A stretch of DNA of 49,545 nt from Chloroflexota bacterium (GCA_005881715.1 VBEE01000032.1:1-49545); one strand, 5' to 3'. Positions 16,053 through 23,849 are shown, counted from the first letter of the stretch. The notes: a model not told the origin generated them from the sequence alone. Translations and numbers: made by a program.

Positions 16053-17137
16053 CAGGTGCCCTCGAGCGAAGCCTCGAATTCCTCGCGCTCTTCGATGAAT
16101 GGGCCCGGCGGCCGCTCGTAGACGCGATCGAAGATGGCCTCGCCCGCGGGTGCCGGAACGGCGGCCCTCAGCCGCGAACGCATCTGCTCGGCCATGGTTT
16201 CGGCCGCGCGATCGATGGCCGCCGCGGCGGCATCATCGAGGTGCCCCTGCCCCTGCAACCAGCTCCGATAGCGCGCGATGGGATCTTTGGCGCTCCACGT
16301 CTGCAACTCACTGTCCAGCCGGTAGCGGGTCGGATCATCGGAACTGGTGTGCGCCCCCATCCGGTACGTCATGGCCTCGATCAGGTAGGGACCATCGCCC
16401 CGGCGCGCCCGCTCCGCCGCGGCCCGGACGGCAGCAAAGACGCCGAGGACATCGTTGCCGTCGATGCGAATGCCCGGGAATCCGTACCCGGGGGCCCGCT
16501 CGGCGATGGATCCCGCCGTTTGTTTGGCCAGCGGCACCGAGATCGCCCAGTGGTTGTTCTGGCAGAGGAGGATGACCGGTGCCTTGAAGACACCGGCAAA
16601 GTTCATCGCCTCGTGCCAATCGCCCTTCGACGTCGCGCCGTCGCCGAAGGTTCCCAGCACGACGTCGTCACTGCCGCGCAACCTTGACCCCATGGCAAAG
16701 CCGACCGCGTGCGGCACCTGGGTCGCGACCGGAACGGCCAGCGGGGCGAAGGCATATTTGCGTGGGTCCCACGGCCCGTGCGACAAGCCGCGAAACCAGG
16801 TCAGCATCTCGGCCGGGTCGACGCCCCGGCACATCGCCATCCCAAACTCCCGGTAGCTCGGAAAGATCCAGTCGTTGGCCTCGAGCGCTGCGACGGCACC
16901 CACGTGAATCGCTTCCTGGCCCAGGTACTGACCCCACAATCCGAGCTCGCCCTGCCGCTGCAGGTTGAGGGCTTCCTGGTCGGCGCGCCGGATCAGGATC
17001 ATCTTTTGATACAGATCGCGAAGCGCCGCGGCATCGAGGCCGAGGCCGTTCCGGGCGTCAGCCTTAAGCTCGCCAGCCGCGGTGAACAAGGGGCGAACCG
17101 GGTCGTCGGTCCCGACGACTTGCACCACGTCCGCCAT
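16052..17137 (-). CDS. 2-oxoacid dehydrogenase E1 alpha subunit, set 2
   Basis: First gene of the minus-strand operon. The ThDP motif is GDGATSKGDWHEAMNF then CQNNHWAISVP, so it has the standard GDG where set 1 has GEG. The active-site loop reads RMGAHTSSDDPTRYR near residue 268, as in bacterial branched-chain or pyruvate E1 alpha. At 361 residues it has a 35-residue N-terminal extension compared with set 1. The ATG at 17137 lies about 40 nt from the divergent RNase HIII gene; the short gap must hold both promoters. Set 1 and set 2 differ through most of their length, so they are old paralogues rather than a recent duplication. Confidence 0.92.
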   Translation of the reverse strand: MADVVQVVGTDDPVRPLFTAAGELKADARNGLGLDAAALRDLYQKMILIRRADQEALNLQRQGELGLWGQYLGQEAIHVGAVAALEANDWIFPSYREFGMAMCRGVDPAEMLTWFRGLSHGPWDPRKYAFAPLAVPVATQVPHAVGFAMGSRLRGSDDVVLGTFGDGATSKGDWHEAMNFAGVFKAPVILLCQNNHWAISVPLAKQTAGSIAERAPGYGFPGIRIDGNDVLGVFAAVRAAAERARRGDGPYLIEAMTYRMGAHTSSDDPTRYRLDSELQTWSAKDPIARYRSWLQGQGHLDDAAAAAIDRAAETMAEQMRSRLRAAVPAPAGEAIFDRVYERPPGPFIEEREEFEASLEGT

Positions 17138-17167
17138 TGGGAAACTATCGCATACCGGCGTTATACT
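17137..17167 (+). promoter_or_regulatory. Possible promoter for the RNase HIII gene
   Basis: TTGGGA at 17137-17142 and TATACT at 17162-17167 with a 19-nt spacer. A start site about 7 nt on would make the mRNA nearly leaderless at the TTG 17177. The reverse strand of the same -10 reads TATAAC and could serve the divergent operon. Confidence 0.35.
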
Positions 17168-17176
17168 GCCGACCGA

Positions 17177-18157
17177 TTGTCAGCGCGCGAAACTCGGCCA
17201 ACGACGACCTATGGGGTTGCTCCAGCCGACCGCGAACCGCTCCATGAGCGGTTGCATAGCCTGGGCGCCGTCGACGAGCAACCAGGTCCATACGAGACGT
17301 GGCGGACCAAACTGTCCGATGGGGCCAGCCAGGCTCGGGCCATCCTCTATCAGTCGGGCAAGCTGGTGGTCTCCGGCCACGCGCCCGCCTACGACACGGC
17401 GATCGCCATGGTTGAGGCGGTTGGCAAGAAGGCGGCGCCAAAAAGCCGCGCCAGCAGCACGACCGCCGCCACGGAGACTGCGAGGCCCCCGGAGACTGAT
17501 CCGCACATCGGGACGGACGAGGCGGGAAAAGGCGATTTCTTCGGGCCGATGGTGACGGCCGGGGTATATGTCGATGCCAGGACCGCCCAAATTCTTCGGA
17601 CACTCGGCGTCCGCGACAGCAAGACCGTGAGCGACCGCGAGCTGCGAGGCCTCGCATCCAATATTCGTCAGGTCGTCCCCGAAGGGCAGCGCGCGGTGCT
17701 CGTGCTGGCGCCGAAGCGCTACAACGAGCTCTACGCGCAGATGCGCAGCGAGGGAAAGAACCTGAATACCTTGCTGGCCTGGACGCACACGCGCGTGATC
17801 GAAGACCTGATCAAGTCAGGACTGCGGCCGAGTTTCATCCTGAGCGATCAGTTCGGTGACAAGCGCTATATCGAGAGCCGGGCCCTGACGGGTACGCGGC
17901 TCAGCGGTGTTCCCCTGGTTCAGGTGCATCGTGCTGAAGCCGATGTCGGGGTGGCCGCGGCCTCGATCCTGGCGCGTGACGCCTTTCTGCGATGGCTGGA
18001 CCAGGCCTCGAAGACGCTGGGCGTCACGCTACCGAAGGGCGCCTCGCCGAAAGTCATCGAGACCGCGAGGTCCCTGAAGAGCCGCGCCGGCGCCGACATC
18101 CTGAAGGAGTACGCGAAAGTCTCCTTCAAGACGATGCAGAAAGTCCTGGCTCCGTAA
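17177..18157 (+). CDS. rnhC: Ribonuclease HIII
   Basis: Cleaves RNA in RNA-DNA hybrids. Residues 1-90 form the TBP-like substrate-binding domain typical of HIII enzymes (SGKLVVSGHAPAYDTAI near 65). The catalytic domain begins GTDEAGKGDFFGPMVTAGVYV (split around residues 113-133), with the D-E pair of the type 2 RNase H active site, then GVRDSKTVSDREL and AEADVGVAAASILARDAFL near 255. It has 326 residues. No ATG or GTG lies in frame near the expected start; the TTG at 17177 fits. HIII, rather than HII, is favoured by the N-terminal domain. Confidence 0.9.
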   Translation: MSARETRPTTTYGVAPADREPLHERLHSLGAVDEQPGPYETWRTKLSDGASQARAILYQSGKLVVSGHAPAYDTAIAMVEAVGKKAAPKSRASSTTAATETARPPETDPHIGTDEAGKGDFFGPMVTAGVYVDARTAQILRTLGVRDSKTVSDRELRGLASNIRQVVPEGQRAVLVLAPKRYNELYAQMRSEGKNLNTLLAWTHTRVIEDLIKSGLRPSFILSDQFGDKRYIESRALTGTRLSGVPLVQVHRAEADVGVAAASILARDAFLRWLDQASKTLGVTLPKGASPKVIETARSLKSRAGADILKEYAKVSFKTMQKVLAP

Positions 18158-18168
18158 GCTTTAGAGTC

Positions 18169-19464
18169 GTGCCCGCGGAAAGCACGACCTACCCCGATCT
18201 ATTCCGAATCCCCACGTTCCCTCGGCTGGCGAGCAGCGTGGTCCTCGCGCGGACCGCCAACGCGATGATGCAGCTGGCGCTGGTGCTCTTTACCCTGCAG
18301 CGCTTCCACTCGCCAACGCTCGCCGGCGTGACGATCTTCCTGGCCATCGCGCCCGGAATCGCCGTGAGCCCGATTGCGGGCGCCCTGCTCGACCGGCACG
18401 GGCGGGTGCGGCTGATCATGCTCGACTACGCCGTCGGGGCACTGAGCCTATTCCTGATCGCCGGCCTCGACGCCGCCGGGCGGCTGACGCCGGCGGTGTT
18501 GCTGCCGATCGTGACGGTCGGAGCGCTGACCTACTCCCTGAGTAACAGCGGCGCCCGCTCGCTGCTGCCATTGATCGTCCCCAGCCGGCTCTGGGATCGG
18601 GCGAACGCCCTGGACAGCATGGCGTACGCCGTCACCGGTGCAGCCGGGCCGGCGCTGGCGGGGGGACTCACCGCCGGGTTTGGCCCGCGGGTCGCCTTGC
18701 TCGCCTCCGCCGCATTCTTCGTGGCCGCGGCGCTCCCGATGGTCGGGCTTACGGAACCGGTGGCACGCGGTGGGACGACCTCCGTGCTGGGCGACGCCCG
18801 GGAAGGGCTGGTCTACGTCGTGGTGCGAAACGCATCGCTGCGAGGTCTGGCCATCGTCATCGGCCTGGTGAATGCCGGCTTTGGCATCCTGATCGTGGCG
18901 CTGCCCGTCATGATCTTTCAACGCGTGCATGGAGACGCGGCGCTGGTGGGCGAGGTCTGGGCCCTGCTCGGGCTGGGGTCGGCCCTTTCCGTGATCTACT
19001 TCGGACGTCACAGCAGCGAGGGTCGAGAGCGCGTGATGCTGGGGCTCGGCACGCTGGCCGGCGCTTTTGGTATGGCTGTGCTCGCGGTCACCGGCAACGT
19101 GATCGCCGTCGCCGCCGCCATGGCATTCATGGGGATCGCCAATGGTCCGGCCGACATCGCGCTGTTCTCGATGCGGCAGCGCCGCACCGACCCGGCCTGG
19201 TACGGACGCGCCTTCGCCATCTCGATGTCGCTGAATTTTGCCGGGACGCCGCTCGGGTCCGCCATCTCCGGTCCGCTGATTCACATCGGGCTGACGGCAG
19301 CGATCGCCGTCGCCACCGCGTTGCTGCTGCTCGCCGCCGGGCTGACCCCGCTGCTGATTCCCAAAACGGCTGGGTATAAGATCGACGGTGAGTCCGCCAG
19401 GCAGTCGCGCCGGGATCGTCCCGTCGAGGAAAGTCCGAGCTCCGCAGAGCAGGGTGCCGGGTAA
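18169..19464 (+). CDS. MFS transporter (EntS-like exporter type)
   Basis: A 431-residue major facilitator with about 12 membrane helices and a short loop motif LLDRHGRVRLIML between helices 2 and 3, the MFS signature region. The overall pattern resembles the enterobactin exporter/macrolide efflux group, but the cargo cannot be deduced. GTG 18169 is 11 nt after rnhC. The last 25 or so residues after TAGYKIDG are encoded by the first 77 nt of the RNase P RNA gene, so they are probably not conserved. The promoter of that RNA gene also lies within this coding sequence. Confidence 0.88.
   Translation: MPAESTTYPDLFRIPTFPRLASSVVLARTANAMMQLALVLFTLQRFHSPTLAGVTIFLAIAPGIAVSPIAGALLDRHGRVRLIMLDYAVGALSLFLIAGLDAAGRLTPAVLLPIVTVGALTYSLSNSGARSLLPLIVPSRLWDRANALDSMAYAVTGAAGPALAGGLTAGFGPRVALLASAAFFVAAALPMVGLTEPVARGGTTSVLGDAREGLVYVVVRNASLRGLAIVIGLVNAGFGILIVALPVMIFQRVHGDAALVGEVWALLGLGSALSVIYFGRHSSEGRERVMLGLGTLAGAFGMAVLAVTGNVIAVAAAMAFMGIANGPADIALFSMRQRRTDPAWYGRAFAISMSLNFAGTPLGSAISGPLIHIGLTAAIAVATALLLLAAGLTPLLIPKTAGYKIDGESARQSRRDRPVEESPSSAEQGAG
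19354..19380 (+). promoter_or_regulatory. rnpB promoter embedded in the MFS gene
   Basis: TATAAG at 19375-19380 ends 7 nt before the predicted first base of RNase P RNA (19388). The best -35 is CTGATT at 19354-19359 with a 15-nt spacer, which is weak; the -10 position is the main evidence. Confidence 0.5.
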
Positions 19465-19765
19465 CGCCCGGTCGGGGTGACCCGAAGGAGAGTGCCACAG
19501 AAAAGACACAGCCGCCGCGCGAGCGACGGCGAAGGTGAAATGGTGCGGGTAAGAGCCCACCAGCAGCCGGGAGACCGGCTGGCTCGGTAAACCCCACCCG
19601 GAGCAAGACCGAATAGGAGGACGATACGGCTGGCTCGGCCGGTCCTCGGGTTAGGTCGCTAGAGTCGCCGGGTAACCGGCGACCGAGACGGATGACTGCT
19701 GCCCCACGACGCGCCGGCTAGACCGGCTGAAGCGGGGAACAGAACTCGGCTTACGGCGGACTCAC
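19388..19765 (+). ncRNA. rnpB: RNase P RNA (bacterial class A)
   Basis: Catalytic RNA that trims the 5' leader from pre-tRNA. The ends pair perfectly: GTGAGTCCGCC (19388-19398) with GGCGGACTCAC (19755-19765) forms helix P1. Conserved core blocks are in order: GAGGAAAGTCC at 19426-19436, AGTGCCACAGAAAA from 19491, GGTGAAA and GGGTAAGAGCCCACC near 19530-19560, GGTAAACCCC near 19586, GAGCAAGACCGAATAGG near 19601, and ACAGAA..GGCTTA near the 3' end. The length (378 nt) suits class A. The first 77 nt overlap the MFS coding sequence. The following 99 nt to 19864 show no feature. Confidence 0.95.
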
Positions 19766-19864
19766 TTCTCTTACCGCCCCAATCGACGCTGGCGCCCGGC
19801 CAACCGTAACGAGATCGTCGCATCGCGCGTAAACCAGGCGGCGTCGTGCCGACTCAATGGTTAC

Positions 19865-20359
19865 GTGATCATGGCGCTGACCGAGCCGATCAGCGACGCG
19901 GACGGGTTCGAGTCCGCGATTCGCATGGAGAGCGGTCGCCTCTTCGCCGTGGCCTATTCGATCCTCCGGGATGTCCAGGAAGCCGAGGACGCGGTGCAGG
20001 AAACCATGGAACTGGCCTGGCGCTCCTGGTCGACCTTGCGCGATCCGCTGAAGCGTGCCGCGTGGCTCCGCCAGATTTGTGTACGGCGAGCGCTTCGGCT
20101 GCGGCGACGGGTTCTTCCACGGCTCTGGTTGGCGGACCGCAAGGATGCCGATCGGGCCGCCCCGCTGCAGTCCGATCCCGACCTCGATCGAAGCTACCGG
20201 CGGCTGACGCGCCAGCAGCGAGCCGTCATCGCTCTGCATTACGAGTACGGCTACACCATTGACGAGTGCGCTCACCTGATCGGTTGTGCTCCGGGCACGG
20301 CGCGCAGCCACCTGGCGCGCGCCCTGACCACCATGCGAAAGGACCTGCAAAATGAATAA
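19865..20359 (+). CDS. ECF-type sigma-70 family RNA polymerase sigma factor
   Basis: A compact sigma factor with regions 2 and 4 only. Region 2 covers about residues 17-80 (LFAVAYSILRDVQEAEDAVQET). Region 4 covers about 108-160 (LTRQQRAVIALHYEYGYTIDECAHLIGC split over two helices, then GTARSHLARALTTM as the recognition helix). It starts at GTG 19865 or ATG 19871. The stop overlaps the next gene by 8 nt; that product has a short cytoplasmic part, one membrane helix and an extracellular propeller, the layout expected of an anti-sigma sensor. It lies after rnpB, with no obvious promoter. Confidence 0.9.
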   Translation: MIMALTEPISDADGFESAIRMESGRLFAVAYSILRDVQEAEDAVQETMELAWRSWSTLRDPLKRAAWLRQICVRRALRLRRRVLPRLWLADRKDADRAAPLQSDPDLDRSYRRLTRQQRAVIALHYEYGYTIDECAHLIGCAPGTARSHLARALTTMRKDLQNE

Positions 20360-21713
20360 CCGGCCCGACCTCGAATCGCGCCTGCGCGCCTACCTCTCAT
20401 CCGGCGCTCGTACCCAAGCCCCCTCGGGCATGGAGGGGCGTATCGCCGCCAGGGTTCTCGGGCGGCGTTATTCGTGGGCGTTTCAGCTGCTGGCGGCGGC
20501 CGCGGTGCTGGTGCTGGCGATCGGGCTTGGTGTCGGCGTGAGCAAGCTGCGGCAGTCGAACGCGGCCCTGAAGGTCAGCCCGCGTCCGACCCCGATCGTG
20601 ACGCCCACTGCCTCGGTGTCGCCAACCGCCACAGCCTGAGACCAGCGTGGGACCGTACCCGCTGATGGCTCCAACGACGTTCACCATGGTCAGCGTGAGC
20701 ACCGGCTGGGCCGCGGGTTCCGGCACCGACCGTATTCTGCGGACGTCGGATGGTGGAGCGGACTGGAATGACGTGACGCCACGGGGCGCCCGCCTGGGCA
20801 ACTGGACCACGTTCTTCCTGGATGCCAACAACGCCTGGCTGGCGTCGTCGCTCCAACCCGGCTCTCCGACGAGTGACTTCAGCGTCGAGATCTACCGAAC
20901 CTCGGACGGCGGCCGGAACTGGTCGCGTACTGGGACGTCCGTGGCCGGCTGGGGCTTCCCCGGCGCGATCGACTTCGTCGACCGGCAGCACGGCTGGCTC
21001 CTGATGAAGCAAGATGGCACGCTGCAGACGCCCGGTTCGGACATGCTGGCGATCTACGGACTGCCGACGGCGGCGCGAGCTGGAGCAAGCTCTCCGAAAC
21101 GGACACAAGCGGCCTGGCGGGCCATCTGCCACTGGCCTGCTCGAAAACGAACCTCGTCTTCGTGAGTGCCACCACGGGTTGGATCCAGGGTGGCTGCGGT
21201 GCCGGCGGCGGATACTTCCTGTACGTGACGCGTGATGGAGGCCGGAACTGGGCGGGGGTTTCCCTGAGAATTCCTCAGGAGGGTACGTCCACCTGTGATT
21301 GCTCGATCGAGAGCCTGCGCTTCTGGGACAGCCAACACGGCGCGTTGGTATTGAACGGCGCCTACCAGGATGCGCGCGGCTACGCGCAGAATTTCCTCTA
21401 CACCACCACCGATGGCGGTCGGTCCTGGCAGCTCGGACCGCTGTTGCCGGGCAACGCGTTTTCGGTGTTCTTCCTCGACGCCACCCACGGCTGGACTCTG
21501 GACGCCAAGGCCAACACCATCCTCTTTAGCGGGGACGGTGGCCAGCACTGGTCAATCGCCGGAACGATTCCATCGAATTCGAACGGCGTTGTCAGGGACT
21601 TTCAGTTCGTGACCGCGCAGGTGGGTTGGGTGCTAGGCGCGGATTCGAGGGGTCTGCCCATTCTCAAGACCGTCGATGGCGGTCAGACCTGGACGACCCA
21701 GCTCGCGCCCTGA
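20352..21713 (+). CDS. Membrane-tethered Asp-box (BNR) beta-propeller protein, two frameshifts; candidate anti-sigma sensor
   Basis: Read across two frame breaks this is one protein of about 450 aa: a 40-residue cytoplasmic part, a membrane helix (about residues 40-60), a Pro/Thr linker (SPRPTPIVTPTASVSP), then seven Asp-box repeats of the form S/T-x-DGG-x-x-W: TSDGGADW, TSDGGRNW, TADGGASW, TRDGGRNW, TTDGGRSW, SGDGGQHW, TVDGGQTW. Seven fits a closed propeller. Frame one stops at 20637; frame two runs to about 21056 and frame three to 21713. The second break is one missing base (ATCTAC-GGACTGCC). Alternatively 20352-20639 is a separate anti-sigma-like protein and the propeller starts at GTG 20647. 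Overlap with the sigma gene suggests a regulatory pair. Confidence 0.78.
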
Positions 21714-21726
21714 CAAGTCGGCACTC

Positions 21727-21775
21727 GGGCTAGACACAACATCTAGGGCCGCTTTTTCTATGCGGCCACAAGCCC
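21727..21775 (+). terminator. Structured element, possible terminator before the dcw promoter
   Basis: GGG (21727-21729) pairs with CCC (21773-21775) around two hairpins, CTAGA/TCTAG (21730-21734 with 21742-21746) and GGCCGC/GCGGCC (21747-21752 with 21762-21767, loop TTTTTCTAT). This could end the Asp-box transcript; a three-way junction RNA is the alternative. Confidence 0.45.
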
Positions 21776-21796
21776 ACAAGATTTAGTCCGAATTTG

Positions 21797-21825
21797 TTGA
21801 CAGCCACCTGTCGCGGTGGTAGCGT
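21797..21825 (+). promoter_or_regulatory. Sigma-70 promoter of the dcw cluster
   Basis: A perfect TTGACA at 21797-21802, a 17-nt spacer, and TAGCGT at 21820-21825. The start site would be near 21832, giving a leader of about 60 nt that contains the MraZ boxes. The spacer itself holds an inverted repeat, CCACC-TGTCGC-GGTGG (21804-21819). Confidence 0.8.
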
Positions 21826-21836
21826 TCGGCGTGTCG

Positions 21837-21861
21837 GTGGCACAAAGTGGGGAAAAGTGGG
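21837..21861 (+). promoter_or_regulatory. MraZ operator (tandem GTGGG boxes)
   Basis: Three direct repeats GTGGC, GTGGG, GTGGG begin at 21837, 21847 and 21857, exactly 10 nt apart. This matches the TGGG-N-5-nt-spacer array bound by MraZ upstream of its own gene in E. coli and mollicutes. It lies just after the predicted transcription start, so binding should repress the cluster. Confidence 0.78.
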
Positions 21862-21890
21862 GAGTGTGAGACCGTCGGTGGCACCATCTA

Positions 21891-22331
21891 ATGTTCCTGG
21901 GCACCTATCGCCATTCGGTCGATGCCAAGGGACGGGTCGCCATTCCCGCGCGGTTTCGCGAACAGCTGCCAACCGGAACAGTGATCTCCAAGGGCGCCGA
22001 GGGCTGCCTGCAGCTGTATCCGCCGCAGGAGTGGGCCGGGGAGCAGGGCCTACGGCTGGGCTCCACGACACCCGCGGAGGAGCGGCGCCTCGCCCGCATG
22101 ATGTTCGGCGCCGCCCGAGAGTGCGAATTCGACGGCCAGGGACGAATCGTCCTGTCCGCCGACCAGCGGCAGTATGCGGGGATCACGAACGTCGCCTGGA
22201 TCGTCGGTGTCAACAATTTGATCGAGATCTGGAACGACGAGCAGTGGCGGCGCATCGGCGAGGCGACGCCGGAGGAGTACACGCGAATTCAGGACCAGGT
22301 GGTCGAGCGGCGACGTGCGCAGCGCACGTGA
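21891..22331 (+). CDS. mraZ: Transcriptional regulator MraZ
   Basis: First gene of the division and cell wall cluster. MraZ is an AbrB-like regulator with two tandem swapped-hairpin domains that forms a ring and binds direct repeats upstream of its own gene. Domain one reads GTYRHSVDAKGRVAIPARFRE (residues 4-24) and domain two AARECEFDGQGRIVLSADQR near 76-95; the paired DxKGR/DxQGR motifs are diagnostic. The 146-residue length is normal. GTGGG boxes at 21837-21861 support autoregulation. The ribosome-binding site is weak (GGTGG). Confidence 0.96.
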   Translation: MFLGTYRHSVDAKGRVAIPARFREQLPTGTVISKGAEGCLQLYPPQEWAGEQGLRLGSTTPAEERRLARMMFGAARECEFDGQGRIVLSADQRQYAGITNVAWIVGVNNLIEIWNDEQWRRIGEATPEEYTRIQDQVVERRRAQRT

Positions 22332-23298
22332 CCGAGGCGGCCATCTTCGCGGCGATCGACCGTCCGGCCCAGCCGGACACCGACCCGTACTTTTACAAGA
22401 CGTTATAACCAGCCTTCAACCAGCTCCCGGGCAGGCGTTCGTCGACGCCACGCTCGGTGGCGGTGGCTACGCGCGGGCGCTGATCGAACGCCTGCGGCCG
22501 GGCGGCGTACTGCTCGGTATCGATCGCGATGCCACAGCCATCGAGCGGTTCGCCCAGGAACCGGTGCCTCCCGACATCACCCTGATGCTCGAGCACACCA
22601 ATTTCGCCCAGCTCGACCGGGCAGCCGAGCGGATCGGCCGCCCCGCAAACGGGGTCGTCTTCGACCTCGGCCTCTCCTCGCTGCAGCTCGATGACCCGGA
22701 GCGGGGTTTCAGCTTCCAGGTCGACGGACCACTCGACATGCGCCTCGACCGCAGCGAACCATGGAGCGCCGCCGACGTGCTCAACCGCGAATCGGAGAGC
22801 GAACTGCGACGCATCCTTAAGGAGTACGGCCAGGAACGCTGGGCGGCGCGGATCGCCCAGCGAGTCGTGGAGCGGCGGCGTCGGGCGCCATTGAAGACCA
22901 CGAGGGATCTCGTCGACGTCGTCGCCGGCGCCATCCCACGCGGTGCCTGGCCCCGCGACATTCACGTCGCGACCCGCACCTTTATGGCCTTCCGTATCGC
23001 GGTCAACCGCGAGCTGGACGCAATCGAGAAAGGGTTGAAGGCTGCCATTGAAGTGCTCGCAAGCGGTGGGCGCGTAGGGGTCGTCTCCTTCCACTCCCTC
23101 GAGGACAAGATTGCAAAGAATCTCTTCAACGTCGAAGCAAAAGACTGTATCTGTCCGCCCCAAGCGCCCGTCTGCCTCTGCGGGCACCAGCGTTCGGTGC
23201 GCGTGGTGACGCGCAAGCCGATTACTCCCTCGGAAACCGAAGTGCGGGAAAACCCTCGCGCCCGGTCGGCGAAATTACGAGTCGCGGAGAAGCTATGA
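22315..23298 (+). CDS. rsmH: 16S rRNA (cytosine1402-N4)-methyltransferase RsmH
   Basis: Methylates C1402 in the ribosomal P site. Motifs: HRPVLLQDVI at the true N-terminus, DATLGGGGYARALIE (SAM loop), GVVFDLGLSSLQLDDPERGFSF, and SFHSLEDKIAKNLF near the C-terminus. A start in this frame (GTG 22315) gives an unconvincing 20-residue leader. The more natural GTG 22328, overlapping the mraZ stop, reads TEAAIFAAIDRPAQP in another frame and would join HRPVLL if one base were missing near 22370. So a single-base deletion is suspected, but not proven. Confidence 0.92.
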   Translation: MRSARDRGGHLRGDRPSGPAGHRPVLLQDVITSLQPAPGQAFVDATLGGGGYARALIERLRPGGVLLGIDRDATAIERFAQEPVPPDITLMLEHTNFAQLDRAAERIGRPANGVVFDLGLSSLQLDDPERGFSFQVDGPLDMRLDRSEPWSAADVLNRESESELRRILKEYGQERWAARIAQRVVERRRRAPLKTTRDLVDVVAGAIPRGAWPRDIHVATRTFMAFRIAVNRELDAIEKGLKAAIEVLASGGRVGVVSFHSLEDKIAKNLFNVEAKDCICPPQAPVCLCGHQRSVRVVTRKPITPSETEVRENPRARSAKLRVAEKL

Positions 23299-23341
23299 AA
23301 CCCGTCCATGTCATTCCACAAGTCAATACCTGAGCGGCCGC

Positions 23342-23830
23342 ATGGTGGAATCCCTCCCTCCTGGGCATCTACTAGTATTGCGGCCCCGCCGGCCCGATCC
23401 GACCCCTCCGGCGCGCGCGTTTCCCCCTTCGCGCGCGCGCCGGAGTCGCGGCCGGCCTTCGATCTCGCCGCTCGTCGCCGCCGTGTCGCTGATCGCCGCA
23501 GCCCTGTTGCTTGTGGCGCAGTCGGCCGCCGCCACCCAGGCCAGCTACCAGATCGCGACGCTGAAGCAGGAACAGGCTCGGCTCACCGCCGAGCACGACC
23601 AACTCCTGGCCCAGCTCGCCGGCGACCGCGCCGCCAACCGCGTTGCCACCGCCGCGCAGCAGCTTGGCCTCTCGCACCCCAGCCGGTGGCAGTACGTCCA
23701 CGCGACCGGTTCGCCGATCGCGCTCGGGCCCCGACCTTCCGACTCCGGGCACCCACCGATGTGGGACGGCGTGATGGCCGTGGTCGGCGCCATTACCGGG
23801 CGACCCCTCGAAGCCACCTCGTCGCACTGA
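23342..23830 (+). CDS. ftsL: FtsL-like division protein
   Basis: A 162-residue bitopic protein in the ftsL position between rsmH and ftsI. A basic, Pro/Arg-rich cytoplasmic tail (residues 1-42) is followed by one membrane helix (about 43-65), then a short coiled coil (YQIATLKQEQARLTAEHDQL, near 69-88) and a QQLGLSHPSRWQYV stretch like the end of FtsL/DivIC domains. FtsL acts with FtsB and FtsQ to activate septal wall synthesis. Sequence conservation in this family is low, so position and layout carry the call. Confidence 0.75.
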   Translation: MVESLPPGHLLVLRPRRPDPTPPARAFPPSRARRSRGRPSISPLVAAVSLIAAALLLVAQSAAATQASYQIATLKQEQARLTAEHDQLLAQLAGDRAANRVATAAQQLGLSHPSRWQYVHATGSPIALGPRPSDSGHPPMWDGVMAVVGAITGRPLEATSSH

Positions 23831-23849
23831 GTTCACCGTTGCCGCGGGA

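Noticed and set aside
17992-18168. Longer N-terminus for the MFS transporter
   Set aside because: Upstream codons overlap rnhC and encode a charged, non-membrane stretch; GTG 18169 gives a normal MFS start.
20647-21165. Two stand-alone Asp-box genes (also 21162-21713)
   Set aside because: One missing base joins them exactly within an Asp-box motif, and neither alone makes a closed propeller.
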